Shown: positions 16,752-25,030 of the stretch, in pieces
Numbering within the stretch: the stretch's first letter is position 1
How the letters are laid out: each line of letters opens with the position of its first letter
Assembly (NCBI RefSeq): GCF_002967765.1
Contig: NZ_PUHY01000012.1
Span: 124,001-188,000 of the forward strand
DNA: 64,000 nucleotides
DNA from: Blastopirellula marina
GTDB taxonomy: Bacteria; Planctomycetota; Planctomycetia; Pirellulales; Pirellulaceae
Direction: 5' to 3'
Position numbers and translations under genes: made by a program
The notes under the pieces: generated by a model
Told to the model about the DNA's origin: nothing
Database searches by the model: none
The model's input: the letters and a program-made list of their open reading frames with translations, nothing else

Positions 16752-18071
16752 ATGGATTCCCTCAGCGATGCCCCAGCGAGTTCGCCGCGTCCCACCAGCG
16801 TGTGGTTTGACTGGCAGTGGTATACCATTCTTTTCGTGGCATTGGTAATCCGAGGCGGACTAGGATATGCCCAGCTCGAAAACTTTCAGTCCGATCCCGA
16901 CAGCTACCGGAAGCTTGCCAAGAACGTACTAGAGCTTCGCTCCCTGACCTTTGTTAACGCCGCGGAACCAACGGCGTTTCGCCCTCCGCTTTACCCCCTA
17001 CTTCTGGCAATCACGAGTCCATCAGGCAAAGTTCTGTCCACGGAAGTCATGCTGCTGCATGTCGCATTAGGCTTAATTACCGTTGGGCTCTCGTTCTACT
17101 GGGCTCGCGTAATGGGATTATCCCGGTGGCGAAGTCTCGCCGCCTTGCTCGTAGCCGTCGATCCAATTCTGCTGAATCAATCGTCCCTGGTCATGACGGA
17201 AACACTGGCGACTTGTCTGGCGATTCTGACCTTGGTGGCTGTTTCCACGATGGCGGCCACCTCCAATGAAGAGAATACCGAGCGTTTCAGCACTAACTTA
17301 ACCATTCGCGCCGCGAATATCGCTGGTGCGGTTGCCTTAGCGATATACTGTCGCCCCACATTTTTGGTCTGGGCAGCTTTGTTGCCACTGGCCATTGGGC
17401 TGACGGTAGCGACCTGGAAACATCGCCTGACCTCGGTTTCTTCCTACGGCTTGATGCTCGTATTCCTGCTGGTTCCATGGGTAGCCCGAAACTGGCTCGT
17501 CTTCCAAGCCCCTGTGCTGGGAACAACACATGGTGGCCACACGTTACTTTGGGGCAACAACGGCGATTACTACGAGTACCTGAGATCGGGCACGACGCCA
17601 GTTTGGGACAACGAGGCATTCCACGAAGGCTTCAATAAACGTCATCCATACGAATACACGTCGGCAAGCGAACTGGCCCGCGACCGAGCGGCCTACGTCG
17701 AAGCGATTGATAGCATGAAAGCAGATCCCACGATGACGGCTTACAGTTGCCTTGTACGATTTACCATGTTCTGGCGTCCACTTCCGCATGCACTTAGCGC
17801 GCAAGAGGGCCTCAAGCAAGCCGCCGTTCGGTACGCAATCGGGGCTTGGTACGCTGTTCAATTTGCCTTGGTGATCGTTGGGCTGATCACTTTAGGGCGA
17901 AACTTGGTGAAACCAGGCTGGCTAGCGGGCTTACTATTGATGGCCAGCTTCACGCTAGTACATCTCTTCTTTTGGAGCAATATGCGGATGCGATCGCCGC
18001 TGGTTCCCATCTTAGCCGTGCTAGCATGTGCTGGCATCCAATGGATTTACGGGCGTCTCTGGAAAAGCTAA
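16752..18071 (+). CDS. GT-C family glycosyltransferase (ArnT/PMT-like, GT39/GT83 type)
   Basis: A 439-aa multi-pass membrane protein with about ten hydrophobic segments. After the first helix (WYTILFVALVIRGGLGYAQ) comes the loop ENFQSDPDSYRKLAKNVL, with the acidic residues expected to be catalytic in GT-C enzymes, then TAFRPPLYPLLLAI, the common xRPPLYP motif. The end (FWSNMRMRSPLVPILAVLACAG) matches the conserved R-P-containing last helices. Such enzymes transfer a sugar from a polyprenyl-phosphate donor to lipid, protein or polysaccharide outside the cytoplasm. The acceptor is unknown. It is followed by the LptD-like gene 87 bases on, in the same direction, which hints at surface glycan or LPS work. 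Confidence 0.88.
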   Translation: MDSLSDAPASSPRPTSVWFDWQWYTILFVALVIRGGLGYAQLENFQSDPDSYRKLAKNVLELRSLTFVNAAEPTAFRPPLYPLLLAITSPSGKVLSTEVMLLHVALGLITVGLSFYWARVMGLSRWRSLAALLVAVDPILLNQSSLVMTETLATCLAILTLVAVSTMAATSNEENTERFSTNLTIRAANIAGAVALAIYCRPTFLVWAALLPLAIGLTVATWKHRLTSVSSYGLMLVFLLVPWVARNWLVFQAPVLGTTHGGHTLLWGNNGDYYEYLRSGTTPVWDNEAFHEGFNKRHPYEYTSASELARDRAAYVEAIDSMKADPTMTAYSCLVRFTMFWRPLPHALSAQEGLKQAAVRYAIGAWYAVQFALVIVGLITLGRNLVKPGWLAGLLLMASFTLVHLFFWSNMRMRSPLVPILAVLACAGIQWIYGRLWKS

Positions 18072-18158
18072 TCGGACGGAAGTTGGCTTGCTCTCGTCTG
18101 GCCGCATCCCTATAATCCGCCCCGCTTTAACCCCCTGGGGTGCGAATCACTAACTCGC

Positions 18159-21100
18159 ATGCAGCTCGGGAATTACCGTCCTTCAGAGTCGATCGGCAAG
18201 GAAGCCAAGACCCTGTTTCCCCCTCATAGGAAAAGTCCGAAGACGCGTTCAGCATCGACTGATCGCGGTTTTGCGTGCTGGTCGCGTGCGCTGAAGATGT
18301 GCGCGGTCTGGGTACTTCTATTCGGCATCGCGACGGTCGCTTCTGCAGAAATTCATCTTCCAAAATCGGATACGACGCGTCCAATTACCATCACCGCCGA
18401 CGACGCCCGGCACTGGCAAGACGGCAACCAAGAAGTTTGGATCTTGCGTGGGAACTGCCGTATTGTGCAAGGGAACACGATTGCCAAGGGACAGGATGCC
18501 GTACTTTGGATTGACTACGCACAGCCGTTTCGGCTCGTCCCTCACAAGGTAACCGTGTATCTCGAGAACGAGGTTTACGTGAACTACCTCGACTCGGAAG
18601 AAGGTACGGCAATCTTCGAAGGCCCAACTTGGCTGGGCCAGATGTTCACGACATCGCGATTGGAACTTCCGAGCGACACAACGAAGTCGCCCCCTCCCGT
18701 TGCCCCAGCAATTTACCACCGGGGCCGCAACGCGCAGCCACTGGACGATGGCTTCGCCCCACCCCGACAAGTGATCGGTCCGATTCAACAGATTCAGTAT
18801 GACGCCGGCGAACCGCTACCTCCTGCAATCTCGGTCGAGCCGCAGACGATCAAGATTCGCTTTTTGAATCGCTACTCAACAGGGTTCAATGCTCGCGCGG
18901 AAAAAGACCCGAACACCGGCGAGACCATCGGAAGAATTGTTTCTGGAATCCATGTTGTCGTTGAAGGCCTAGGAGATCTCGATACGGTCAGCCTTATGGC
19001 CGACCGGGCAATCGTCTGGTCAAAAACCGACATCCCCGAGCTGAACGGTGGTGAAGCTCCGGGCGGTGACAAGGACTACGAATTCTACCTGGAAGGCAAC
19101 GTTATCTTTCGCCAGGGCGAGCAAGTCGTGTACGCCGAGCGGATGTACTACAACGTGCTCGACGAATATGGCACGATCCTCAACGCCGAGATGCTGACTC
19201 CGGTGCCTGAATACCAAGGGCTGGTCCGCTTGAAAGCTGACGTGCTGCAACGAGTCAATCGTGATCGCTATCAGGCCTACGGTGCGGCACTGACAACCAG
19301 CCGCATGGGCGTACCGCGCTATTGGTTCCAATCGAACCAGATTGAGTACACCGACCAACAAACTACGGTCGTCAATCCAGTGACCGGTGAAGCACAGATT
19401 GATCCGATCACAGGCCAACCGAAAATCGACCACAAGCGTCTTGCGACCTCGCGAAACAACACGCTCTATTTTGGTGGAGTACCGGTTTTCTACTGGCCGG
19501 TACTATCGGCCGATGTGAACGACCCAGTCTTCTATTTAAACAAGATCAGCTTCCGTAACGACCAGATCTTCGGCTTCCAAACGCTGACCGAGTGGGACAA
19601 CTACGAAGTCTTTGGCATCGATAATCCATGGGAAGGAACCGAATGGGTAACCGATCTCGACTACCTTTCGTACCGTGGCTTTGGATTTGGCACTCAGTTC
19701 CGCTTCAACGACACCTATTTCCCGTACTTCAACAATCCTGCTACAGGCTTCCTGGATGCCTGGGCGATTCACGACAGCGGGATCGATAACCTGGGTGCCG
19801 ACCGACGCACGCTGGAACCAGAAACCGACTTCCGTGGTCGTGTCTGGGGCCGACATCGCCAGATGACATTCGGCGACTTCCAATTCACCGGCGAATTGGG
19901 CCTGATTTCGGATCGTAACTTCCTGGAATCGTTCTACGAGAAAGACTACGACCAGGCCAAAGACTTCGATACCTCGTTCGAGTTGAAGAAATTGATGGAC
20001 AACAAGAGCCTGAACATTTTTGGCTCGACACGCGTCAACGACTTCTTCATGCAGACCGAATGGATGCCGAAGGTTGACTACTACGTTCTGGGCGAGCCAC
20101 TGCTATTTGATCGTTTGACGTATTCGTCGCACTCGCAAGCGGGCTATGCTCGTCTCCGCGAAGCGGCAACGCCGACAGATCCGGAAGACCTTGCGAAGTT
20201 TACCTTGCTGCCGTACGAAGCGGACGTGGAAGGCGTTGTTGCGACTTCCCGTCACGAAATCGACATGCCGATGGAATTGCTCGGCGCCAAGGTCACGCCC
20301 TATGCGTTGGGCGAAGTTGGCTACTGGGGACAAGACATCAACGGCAACGACCTGCTACGTGGATATGCCCAAGGTGGTGTCCGCGGAAGTATCATGGCCT
20401 GGAGCGTGAATCGCAACATTCAAAGTCAGCTTTTAAACTTGAACGGCGTCGCTCACAAAATCACTTTGTACGGTGATTTGTCCTACTCTGACTCGAGCCA
20501 GGCTCTGTCTCGTTACGCGATGTACAACAGCTTGAATGACGACGCCCAAGAACAATTCCAACGACGTTTCCTGTTCAACACCTACGGTTTAATGGCTGGC
20601 CAAGCTGTTCCGCCGCAAGTCGATCCGCGCTACTACGCCTTACGCTCTAACCAACAAGGGTTGGTTACTTCCCCTGTGAGCGAAATCGCTGATGACCTAA
20701 CCGCCGGACGACTGGAACTGCGTCAGGTCTGGCAAACCAAGCGAGGCAGTCCCGGCAACGAAAAGATCATTGATTGGATCAAGCTCGACATCGGCGGAAC
20801 CATCTTCCCCGACGCCGACCGCGACAACTTTGGCGAGACCCTCGGTCTATTGAACTATGATTTCAATTGGCAAATTGGTAATCGCCTGTCGGTGTTCTCG
20901 AACGCTTATTGGGATTTATTCGATGACGGGCTTCAAACGATTACCATCGGTAGCTACATCAACCGCACACAGATCGGCAACTTGTACGTCAGCTATACCA
21001 ACACGGTTCAGCCGTTCAAGAGCCAACTGATCATCGCCTCGCTGCAGTATCGCCTCAGCGAGAAGTGGTTCGGTGGTTTGGGAACGGCGTACGACCTGAA

Positions 21101-21302
21101 TCAAAACATGAATCTTGGACAGAACGTCTTCATGACGCGCATTGGCGAATCAGGCTTGCTGACGTTCAACTTCAACGTCAACAGCAGCCGCGATAACATC
21201 GGCATCGGAATCAACTTCGAGCCACGCTTCTTTGCCTCGGGACAATACAGCAAGATCAACGGTCAGCCGCTGTTGCCACTGGGTGCTCAAGGGCTGGAAT
21301 AG
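18159..21302 (+). CDS. LPS-assembly protein LptD/OstA-like outer-membrane protein
   Basis: 1047 aa from ATG at 18159; an internal ATG at 18297 would give a typical signal peptide directly (MCAVWVLLFGIATVASA), so the true start may be there. After the signal, residues about 75-330 form the OstA/LptA-like periplasmic jellyroll (ITITADDARHWQDGNQEVWI; EFYLEGNVIFRQGEQVVYAE; AERMYYNVLDEYGTILNAEM). The segment TLYFGGVPVFYWPVLSADVN near 430 is the LptD transition where the protein passes into the barrel. The rest is alternating strands with many aromatic residues, ending at IGIGINFEPRFFASGQYSK. LptD inserts lipopolysaccharide into the outer leaflet. It is longer than the 784-aa E. coli protein. The DgkA-like gene follows by 28 bases. 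Confidence 0.85.
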   Translation: MQLGNYRPSESIGKEAKTLFPPHRKSPKTRSASTDRGFACWSRALKMCAVWVLLFGIATVASAEIHLPKSDTTRPITITADDARHWQDGNQEVWILRGNCRIVQGNTIAKGQDAVLWIDYAQPFRLVPHKVTVYLENEVYVNYLDSEEGTAIFEGPTWLGQMFTTSRLELPSDTTKSPPPVAPAIYHRGRNAQPLDDGFAPPRQVIGPIQQIQYDAGEPLPPAISVEPQTIKIRFLNRYSTGFNARAEKDPNTGETIGRIVSGIHVVVEGLGDLDTVSLMADRAIVWSKTDIPELNGGEAPGGDKDYEFYLEGNVIFRQGEQVVYAERMYYNVLDEYGTILNAEMLTPVPEYQGLVRLKADVLQRVNRDRYQAYGAALTTSRMGVPRYWFQSNQIEYTDQQTTVVNPVTGEAQIDPITGQPKIDHKRLATSRNNTLYFGGVPVFYWPVLSADVNDPVFYLNKISFRNDQIFGFQTLTEWDNYEVFGIDNPWEGTEWVTDLDYLSYRGFGFGTQFRFNDTYFPYFNNPATGFLDAWAIHDSGIDNLGADRRTLEPETDFRGRVWGRHRQMTFGDFQFTGELGLISDRNFLESFYEKDYDQAKDFDTSFELKKLMDNKSLNIFGSTRVNDFFMQTEWMPKVDYYVLGEPLLFDRLTYSSHSQAGYARLREAATPTDPEDLAKFTLLPYEADVEGVVATSRHEIDMPMELLGAKVTPYALGEVGYWGQDINGNDLLRGYAQGGVRGSIMAWSVNRNIQSQLLNLNGVAHKITLYGDLSYSDSSQALSRYAMYNSLNDDAQEQFQRRFLFNTYGLMAGQAVPPQVDPRYYALRSNQQGLVTSPVSEIADDLTAGRLELRQVWQTKRGSPGNEKIIDWIKLDIGGTIFPDADRDNFGETLGLLNYDFNWQIGNRLSVFSNAYWDLFDDGLQTITIGSYINRTQIGNLYVSYTNTVQPFKSQLIIASLQYRLSEKWFGGLGTAYDLNQNMNLGQNVFMTRIGESGLLTFNFNVNSSRDNIGIGINFEPRFFASGQYSKINGQPLLPLGAQGLE

Positions 21303-21330
21303 CCTCGCATGTGAGGGGAATCCGTTCGCG

Positions 21331-21723
21331 ATGAAAAACGAAATGACACCGCGCGGCTGGATTCGCAAGTTTCAGCTGGCTTTCTCGGGACTGCTCTGGG
21401 CGATTCGTACCGAAGGAAGCTTTAGCGTTCACCTGCCAGCCGCGGCGCTGGTCATCTCGATCGCGTTTCTACTTTCTTTCGACCCAGGACGCTGGGCCGT
21501 ACTAGTCCTGACGATAGGCGCGGTACTTACCGCAGAACTCTTCAACACGGCCCTAGAGACGCTCGCACGGGCGATCGACGACAATCACAACGAGCATATC
21601 CGTCTCGCTCTCGACGCGGCCAGCGGGGCGGTGCTGATGATTAGCATGACGGCGATTGTCGTTGGGGGATTCTTGTTTTGGCAACCCATCGCCACGTGGT
21701 GGTCGCGCACTTTCGTAAATTAG
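21331..21723 (+). CDS. dgkA: Diacylglycerol/undecaprenol kinase (DgkA family)
   Basis: 130 aa from ATG at 21331, chosen because GTGAGGGGA lies 12 bases upstream and the resulting protein is the usual length. The membrane enzyme phosphorylates diacylglycerol or, in many Gram-positive relatives, undecaprenol, recycling lipid carriers. The amphipathic N-terminus (GWIRKFQLAFSGLLWAIRTE), two or three hydrophobic segments, and the family signature AELFNTALETLARAIDD near residue 70 (the EhhNTAhE core with catalytic and metal-binding Glu) are clear. The usual final AKD motif is replaced by LALDAASGAVLM. It is 28 bases behind the LptD-like gene, consistent with an envelope-lipid operon, and is followed by a strong hairpin. 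Confidence 0.9.
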   Translation: MKNEMTPRGWIRKFQLAFSGLLWAIRTEGSFSVHLPAAALVISIAFLLSFDPGRWAVLVLTIGAVLTAELFNTALETLARAIDDNHNEHIRLALDAASGAVLMISMTAIVVGGFLFWQPIATWWSRTFVN

Positions 21724-21741
21724 CGCAGGCAAGAAAAACAA

Positions 21742-21772
21742 TACCCTGCGTCAGGGTGAATGACGCAGGGTA
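21742..21772. terminator. 12-bp perfect hairpin after the LptD-dgkA pair
   Basis: TACCCTGCGTCA and TGACGCAGGGTA pair perfectly around a 7-base loop, 19 bases after the dgkA stop. Minus-strand reading gives a T-rich tail (TTGTTTTTC), so it may work in both directions. Confidence 0.65.
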
Positions 21773-21773
21773 C

Positions 21774-22079
21774 TGTTATAAGTGGCAGCCAAGCCGAAGA
21801 TATTTGTTAAGCCGATTCCATCCCCAAATGTTAAGGCTGGCCTTCGTAACTTCCTGTTGTGTTGTCGCGTGCCGTGCGATTCGCTACTACGATCCGGTCC
21901 GCCGTTGACCTGGGAAGATGTTCTCCCTCCACCTTCCTTTTCAGCTGAGAGCCATGCTCTCTCGCACGGTGATAAACTTATCGGGTCAGGGATTATTTGA
22001 CCAGTCTTTTTTTAGGTTTTCTTAACATCGGTTACCCGATAACTTCTCCAAGACATGTTGCGGGTACTACACACGCATT
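21774..22079. other. Non-coding gap with overlapping inverted repeats
   Basis: No convincing gene. On the plus strand 21940-22015 contains successive small hairpins (GAGAG/CTCTC near 21945-21962, GATAA/TTATC at 21971-21982, GGTCA/TGACC near 21984-22002) ending in seven or more T residues at 22007-22013. A longer stem TTATCGGGT (21978-21986) with ACCCGATAA (22034-22042) would exclude the middle hairpin. This could be a small RNA with a terminator, or chance. Confidence 0.35.
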
Positions 22080-22110
22080 AAAAAAGCCGCCAACCAAAAT
22101 GGTTCGCGGC
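22080..22110 (-). terminator. Intrinsic terminator after bL21
   Basis: On the minus strand a GC-rich stem (GCCGCGAACC / GGTTGGCGGC, one mismatch, 5-base loop) is followed by TTTTTT. It lies 55 bases after the rplU stop and is a standard Rho-independent terminator; it indicates that rpmA does not follow in the same transcript. Confidence 0.85.
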
Positions 22111-22165
22111 TTGAGTATTCTGTTAGTGAATGATCGTGATCGGCACCACCATTCCTAGGCGAGCA

Positions 22166-22480
22166 TTAGGCAACGATCTCGTTGATCTTCACTTTGGTGT
22201 AGACCTGACGATGTCCCGTCTTGGTCTTGCTGTTCTTACGGCGACGGAATTTTTGGATAACCAGCTTCTCGCCCTGAACGACACCGAGGACTTCAGCTTT
22301 GACCGAAGCACCATCGACAACCGGCTTGCCAATCTTCACGCCATCTTCGCCCGAGACCAATAGGACCTGATCAAAGGTCAAAGCGTCGCCCACGGAAGCC
22401 TCGAAACGGAAATCGATCCGCAGTTCTTGGCCCTGTTCGACTTTGATTTGCTTACCGTCTTCTTGAATGATCGCGTACAT
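22166..22480 (-). CDS. rplU: 50S ribosomal protein bL21
   Basis: 104 aa, the standard length. MYAIIQEDGKQIKVEQGQEL at the start and VIQKFRRRKNSKTKTGHRQ near residues 75-92 are the bL21 signatures; the protein binds 23S rRNA domain II with bL20. It is followed by a strong terminator rather than the usual rpmA (bL27), so the common rplU-rpmA pair is broken here. The RNase E/G gene lies 226 bases upstream on the same strand, a linkage seen in many bacteria. No clear Shine-Dalgarno sequence precedes the ATG; a palindrome lies 39 bases upstream. Confidence 0.98.
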   Translation of the reverse strand: MYAIIQEDGKQIKVEQGQELRIDFRFEASVGDALTFDQVLLVSGEDGVKIGKPVVDGASVKAEVLGVVQGEKLVIQKFRRRKNSKTKTGHRQVYTKVKINEIVA

Positions 22481-22519
22481 CCGATTGAGTCCAATCGAGT
22501 TTCAATATTTCTGGATAAG

Positions 22520-22531
22520 CCCCTAATGGGG
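22520..22531 (-). promoter_or_regulatory. CCCC-TAAT-GGGG palindrome upstream of bL21
   Basis: Plus-strand CCCCTAATGGGG, flanked by G and C so the stem is 5 bp (GCCCC/GGGGC). It is 39 bases upstream of the rplU ATG and differs by one base from the element before the 29-aa basic protein gene. Possible leader hairpin or operator. Confidence 0.5.
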
Positions 22532-22706
22532 CAATTCGTATCAGGGGAAACCACACAATTTACCGGCAAACAGGCTGGTTGTCGAGGGCGCCATTTACCG
22601 TTTTCTTGAGGAAAGGCCCCTAGCTGCAGTTTCCCGCAAACCACGGTGCCTCGGCCCAGCAGGGCAGGGGAGAGGCAGCCACGCTAACCTGTTTACTTTC
22701 AGCAAC

Positions 22707-24404
22707 TTAGCGACGACCGTTTCGCGATGTATCGTGAGGGTCGGTCATGTAGATGCGCCGTCCCTCAGCGTCCTTGCATTCGACTTCCACGTGCTCGGGG
22801 AAGACCGATTCGCTGCCGATGATGTGGACGACCACGCTGTTGTCATCTTCGATCATCGCAATTTCGCGACGCTTCTTATTGTTCAAATAAGCGGCGACCT
22901 CTTCGTTCACCCGGCAGTTTATCTGAGCAGCCTTGGGCTGTTGAGCAGCGGCGATCAGGACACGGGTCACTTCAATGGCCATGCTCTCGGAAGACTTCAC
23001 CACCCCTCGGCCATTACAGCAGGGGCAATCACGGAAGATGCTACGTTTCAAGCTCGGACGAACGCGCTGACGGGTCATCTCGATCAAACCGAAGGGGCTC
23101 GTTCGCAAGATCTTGGTACGAGCGCGGTCCCGCTTAACCGAGTCCTTCAATGCGCGCTCGACGTTGGCACGGTGCTTCTCGCGTCGCATGTCGATGAAGT
23201 CGTTGACGATCACGCCACCCAAATCGCGCAAACGAAGCTGACGAGCGATCTCTTTGGCGGCCATCAGATTCAAATGATAGGCAGCTTCTTCTGAGCTACC
23301 GTCGTAACGGAAGTTGCCACTATTCACGTCGATGGCGACCAAGGCTTCGGTCTGATCGATCACGATCGAGCCACCACGTGGCAAAGGCACTTCGCGCTGG
23401 TGAATTTTGGCGATTTCTTCGTCGAGATTGTATTTGCGGAACAAAGCTTCTTTGGCGTCGTGCTTGTGCAGACGATCGACGAACCGCGGCATGACCAGTT
23501 GCAGGAATTCTTTCGCCGCATCGTATTGCTCTTTGCGATCAATGTAGATGGCGTCGACATCCGCCGCGAAGATATCGCGAATCGTGCGGATGATCATGTC
23601 GCTCTCTTCGTAGATTTCGCAAGGCCCGGTGGTCTTGCGAATTCGACGCACAATCAGCCGCCACAACCGCAGCAGGTACGCCATATCACGGGAGAGGTCC
23701 TTCTTCGTTCGATCCTGGCCGGCGGTACGCACGATGAACCCAAGCCCCTTCGGCGGATCGAGATCCAACAAAGTGCTTCGCAGGCGACGACGAACCTGAT
23801 CGTCTTCGATCTTGCGCGACACACCAACCCGCCCCAGGGCCGGCATCAATACCAGGTAGCGGCCAGGAATGCTGATGTACGTCGAAAGGGTCGGTCCTTT
23901 GTTGCCGATACCTTCCTTGATGACCTGTACAAGGACTTCGTCGCCTCGCTTGAAGATCTCTTGAATTGGCGGCTTTACTCGAGGACGGGCCCCAGGCCGC
24001 TGCCGACGACCACGTCGCGTTTGCGTCTTGGTTCCACCACCGGAAGGTCCGTCGTCGTCCGAGTCGTCGCCATCTTCATCATCATCGCCGAAGTCACCAC
24101 CGAAGCGGGATGCGGCGAGATCTTCCGGACGATCATACTGAGCTGATGGATCGTAACCGCCTTGGCGGAAGTATTGCGGCTCGACATCGCTGATGTGCAG
24201 AAAACCGTTCTTACCGACGCCAAAGTCGACGAATGCGGCTTGAATACTGGGCTCGAGATTGACGACGACACCTTTATAGATGTTACCGACAAAGCTCTCT
24301 TGGCTGGTTCGCTCGAGATAGAACTCTTCGAGAATCCCGTCTTCGACGATCGCAATCCGGCATTCTTCCGGCTGCGAGACGTTGATCAGCATCTCTTTTT
24401 TCAT
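22707..24404 (-). CDS. Ribonuclease E/G family endoribonuclease
   Basis: 565 aa from the ATG at 24404 (MKKEMLINVSQPEE), preferred over one 30 bases upstream by family alignment. The enzyme makes single-strand cuts in rRNA precursors and mRNA. The S1 domain begins FVGNIYKGVVVNLEPSIQ and AAFVDFGVGKNGFLH; it is interrupted near residues 80-145 by an acidic then basic low-complexity stretch (DDDEDGDDSDDDGP, then RRGRRQRPGARPR). The catalytic DNase I-like domain has the metal ligands in VAIDVNSGNFR and VNDFIDMRREKH. The Zn-link is CPCCNGRG. It lacks the long C-terminal degradosome scaffold of E. coli RNase E, so it is closer to RNase G in length. bL21 follows. Confidence 0.95.
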   Translation of the reverse strand: MKKEMLINVSQPEECRIAIVEDGILEEFYLERTSQESFVGNIYKGVVVNLEPSIQAAFVDFGVGKNGFLHISDVEPQYFRQGGYDPSAQYDRPEDLAASRFGGDFGDDDEDGDDSDDDGPSGGGTKTQTRRGRRQRPGARPRVKPPIQEIFKRGDEVLVQVIKEGIGNKGPTLSTYISIPGRYLVLMPALGRVGVSRKIEDDQVRRRLRSTLLDLDPPKGLGFIVRTAGQDRTKKDLSRDMAYLLRLWRLIVRRIRKTTGPCEIYEESDMIIRTIRDIFAADVDAIYIDRKEQYDAAKEFLQLVMPRFVDRLHKHDAKEALFRKYNLDEEIAKIHQREVPLPRGGSIVIDQTEALVAIDVNSGNFRYDGSSEEAAYHLNLMAAKEIARQLRLRDLGGVIVNDFIDMRREKHRANVERALKDSVKRDRARTKILRTSPFGLIEMTRQRVRPSLKRSIFRDCPCCNGRGVVKSSESMAIEVTRVLIAAAQQPKAAQINCRVNEEVAAYLNNKKRREIAMIEDDNSVVVHIIGSESVFPEHVEVECKDAEGRRIYMTDPHDTSRNGRR

Positions 24405-25030
24405 AAGAAGCTCGCTTTGGTGCATGGGGCCCATGACCGCAAAAGCTTTTACGAATTGGGATGTCGACTGCTGTGCAACTTGTCGGCCGACGATGACGTC
24501 GATGCCGAACCCTGGTCCGGATCTTCTACGTCAGCCCAAGTTGGGCTTCGGGTGTTTTCACGCGGCTAAAAGGGGTTTTCAACAGTGTGTTCCTTGGCAG
24601 GGTAACGATTCATTACGAGCGATCAGGAATCAGGAGGCTAAATTTGGAAGAGCGTTTCGCTTACCTTCCTGGCCGAAAATCTCGCCGGTGATGCCGAGCA
24701 GCGCTAGAAGAAGCGTGCAAAACTGGCTGAGGCGGTTAGCGGCTTGGGGCCCTGAGCTTCCGGCTGAAATTCAGTATCGGGAAGCTCCCATTCGTCTGTC
24801 GCTGGTTGGTTGAAATCGGGACGGTTCGTAAGCAGGCTTTTTAAAAGTCCCCGCTGGCGGATCCGCTTATCCTGCATTTCGATGTAAAGCGTTTGTGTCT
24901 TGAACCTGTGTCAAGGGATCCAGCGAATTACGATTCGCCGGAAAGGTATTTTCAATGATTTGTCTTGGGTCGACCCTGATTGGCAGGGCCAGCATGTTGG
25001 TGTGCCACGTCGCCGTTTGCGCTGGTGGTC
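24405..25030. other. Long non-coding gap upstream of RNase E/G
   Basis: About 626 bases with no supported gene; it is the leader and promoter region of RNase E/G on the minus strand. It contains the perfect palindrome AGCCCAA-G-TTGGGCT (24533-24547) and a nested hairpin: GAGCTTCC (24754-24761) with GGAAGCTC (24780-24787), enclosing CTGAA-A-TTCAG (24764-24774). E. coli rne has a long structured leader used for autoregulation; a parallel here is an inference. No tRNA, tmRNA, SRP or RNase P RNA core was recognised. Confidence 0.4.

Noticed and set aside
18130-18142. ACCCCCTGGGGT palindrome before the LptD-like gene as a third copy of the CCCC-TARTGGGG element
   Set aside because: The spacer is only two bases, spacing to the start is 18 and not about 40, and the gene is not ribosomal; probably unrelated.
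24382-24813. 143-codon plus-strand frame upstream of RNase E/G
   Set aside because: No ribosome-binding site, starts inside the RNase gene on the other strand, and composition is not gene-like.
24405-25030. Possible tmRNA, SRP RNA or RNase P RNA
   Set aside because: Searched by eye for conserved cores (SRP GGAAGCAGCC-type, RNase P GAGGAAAGUC-type, tmRNA CCA end); none found.
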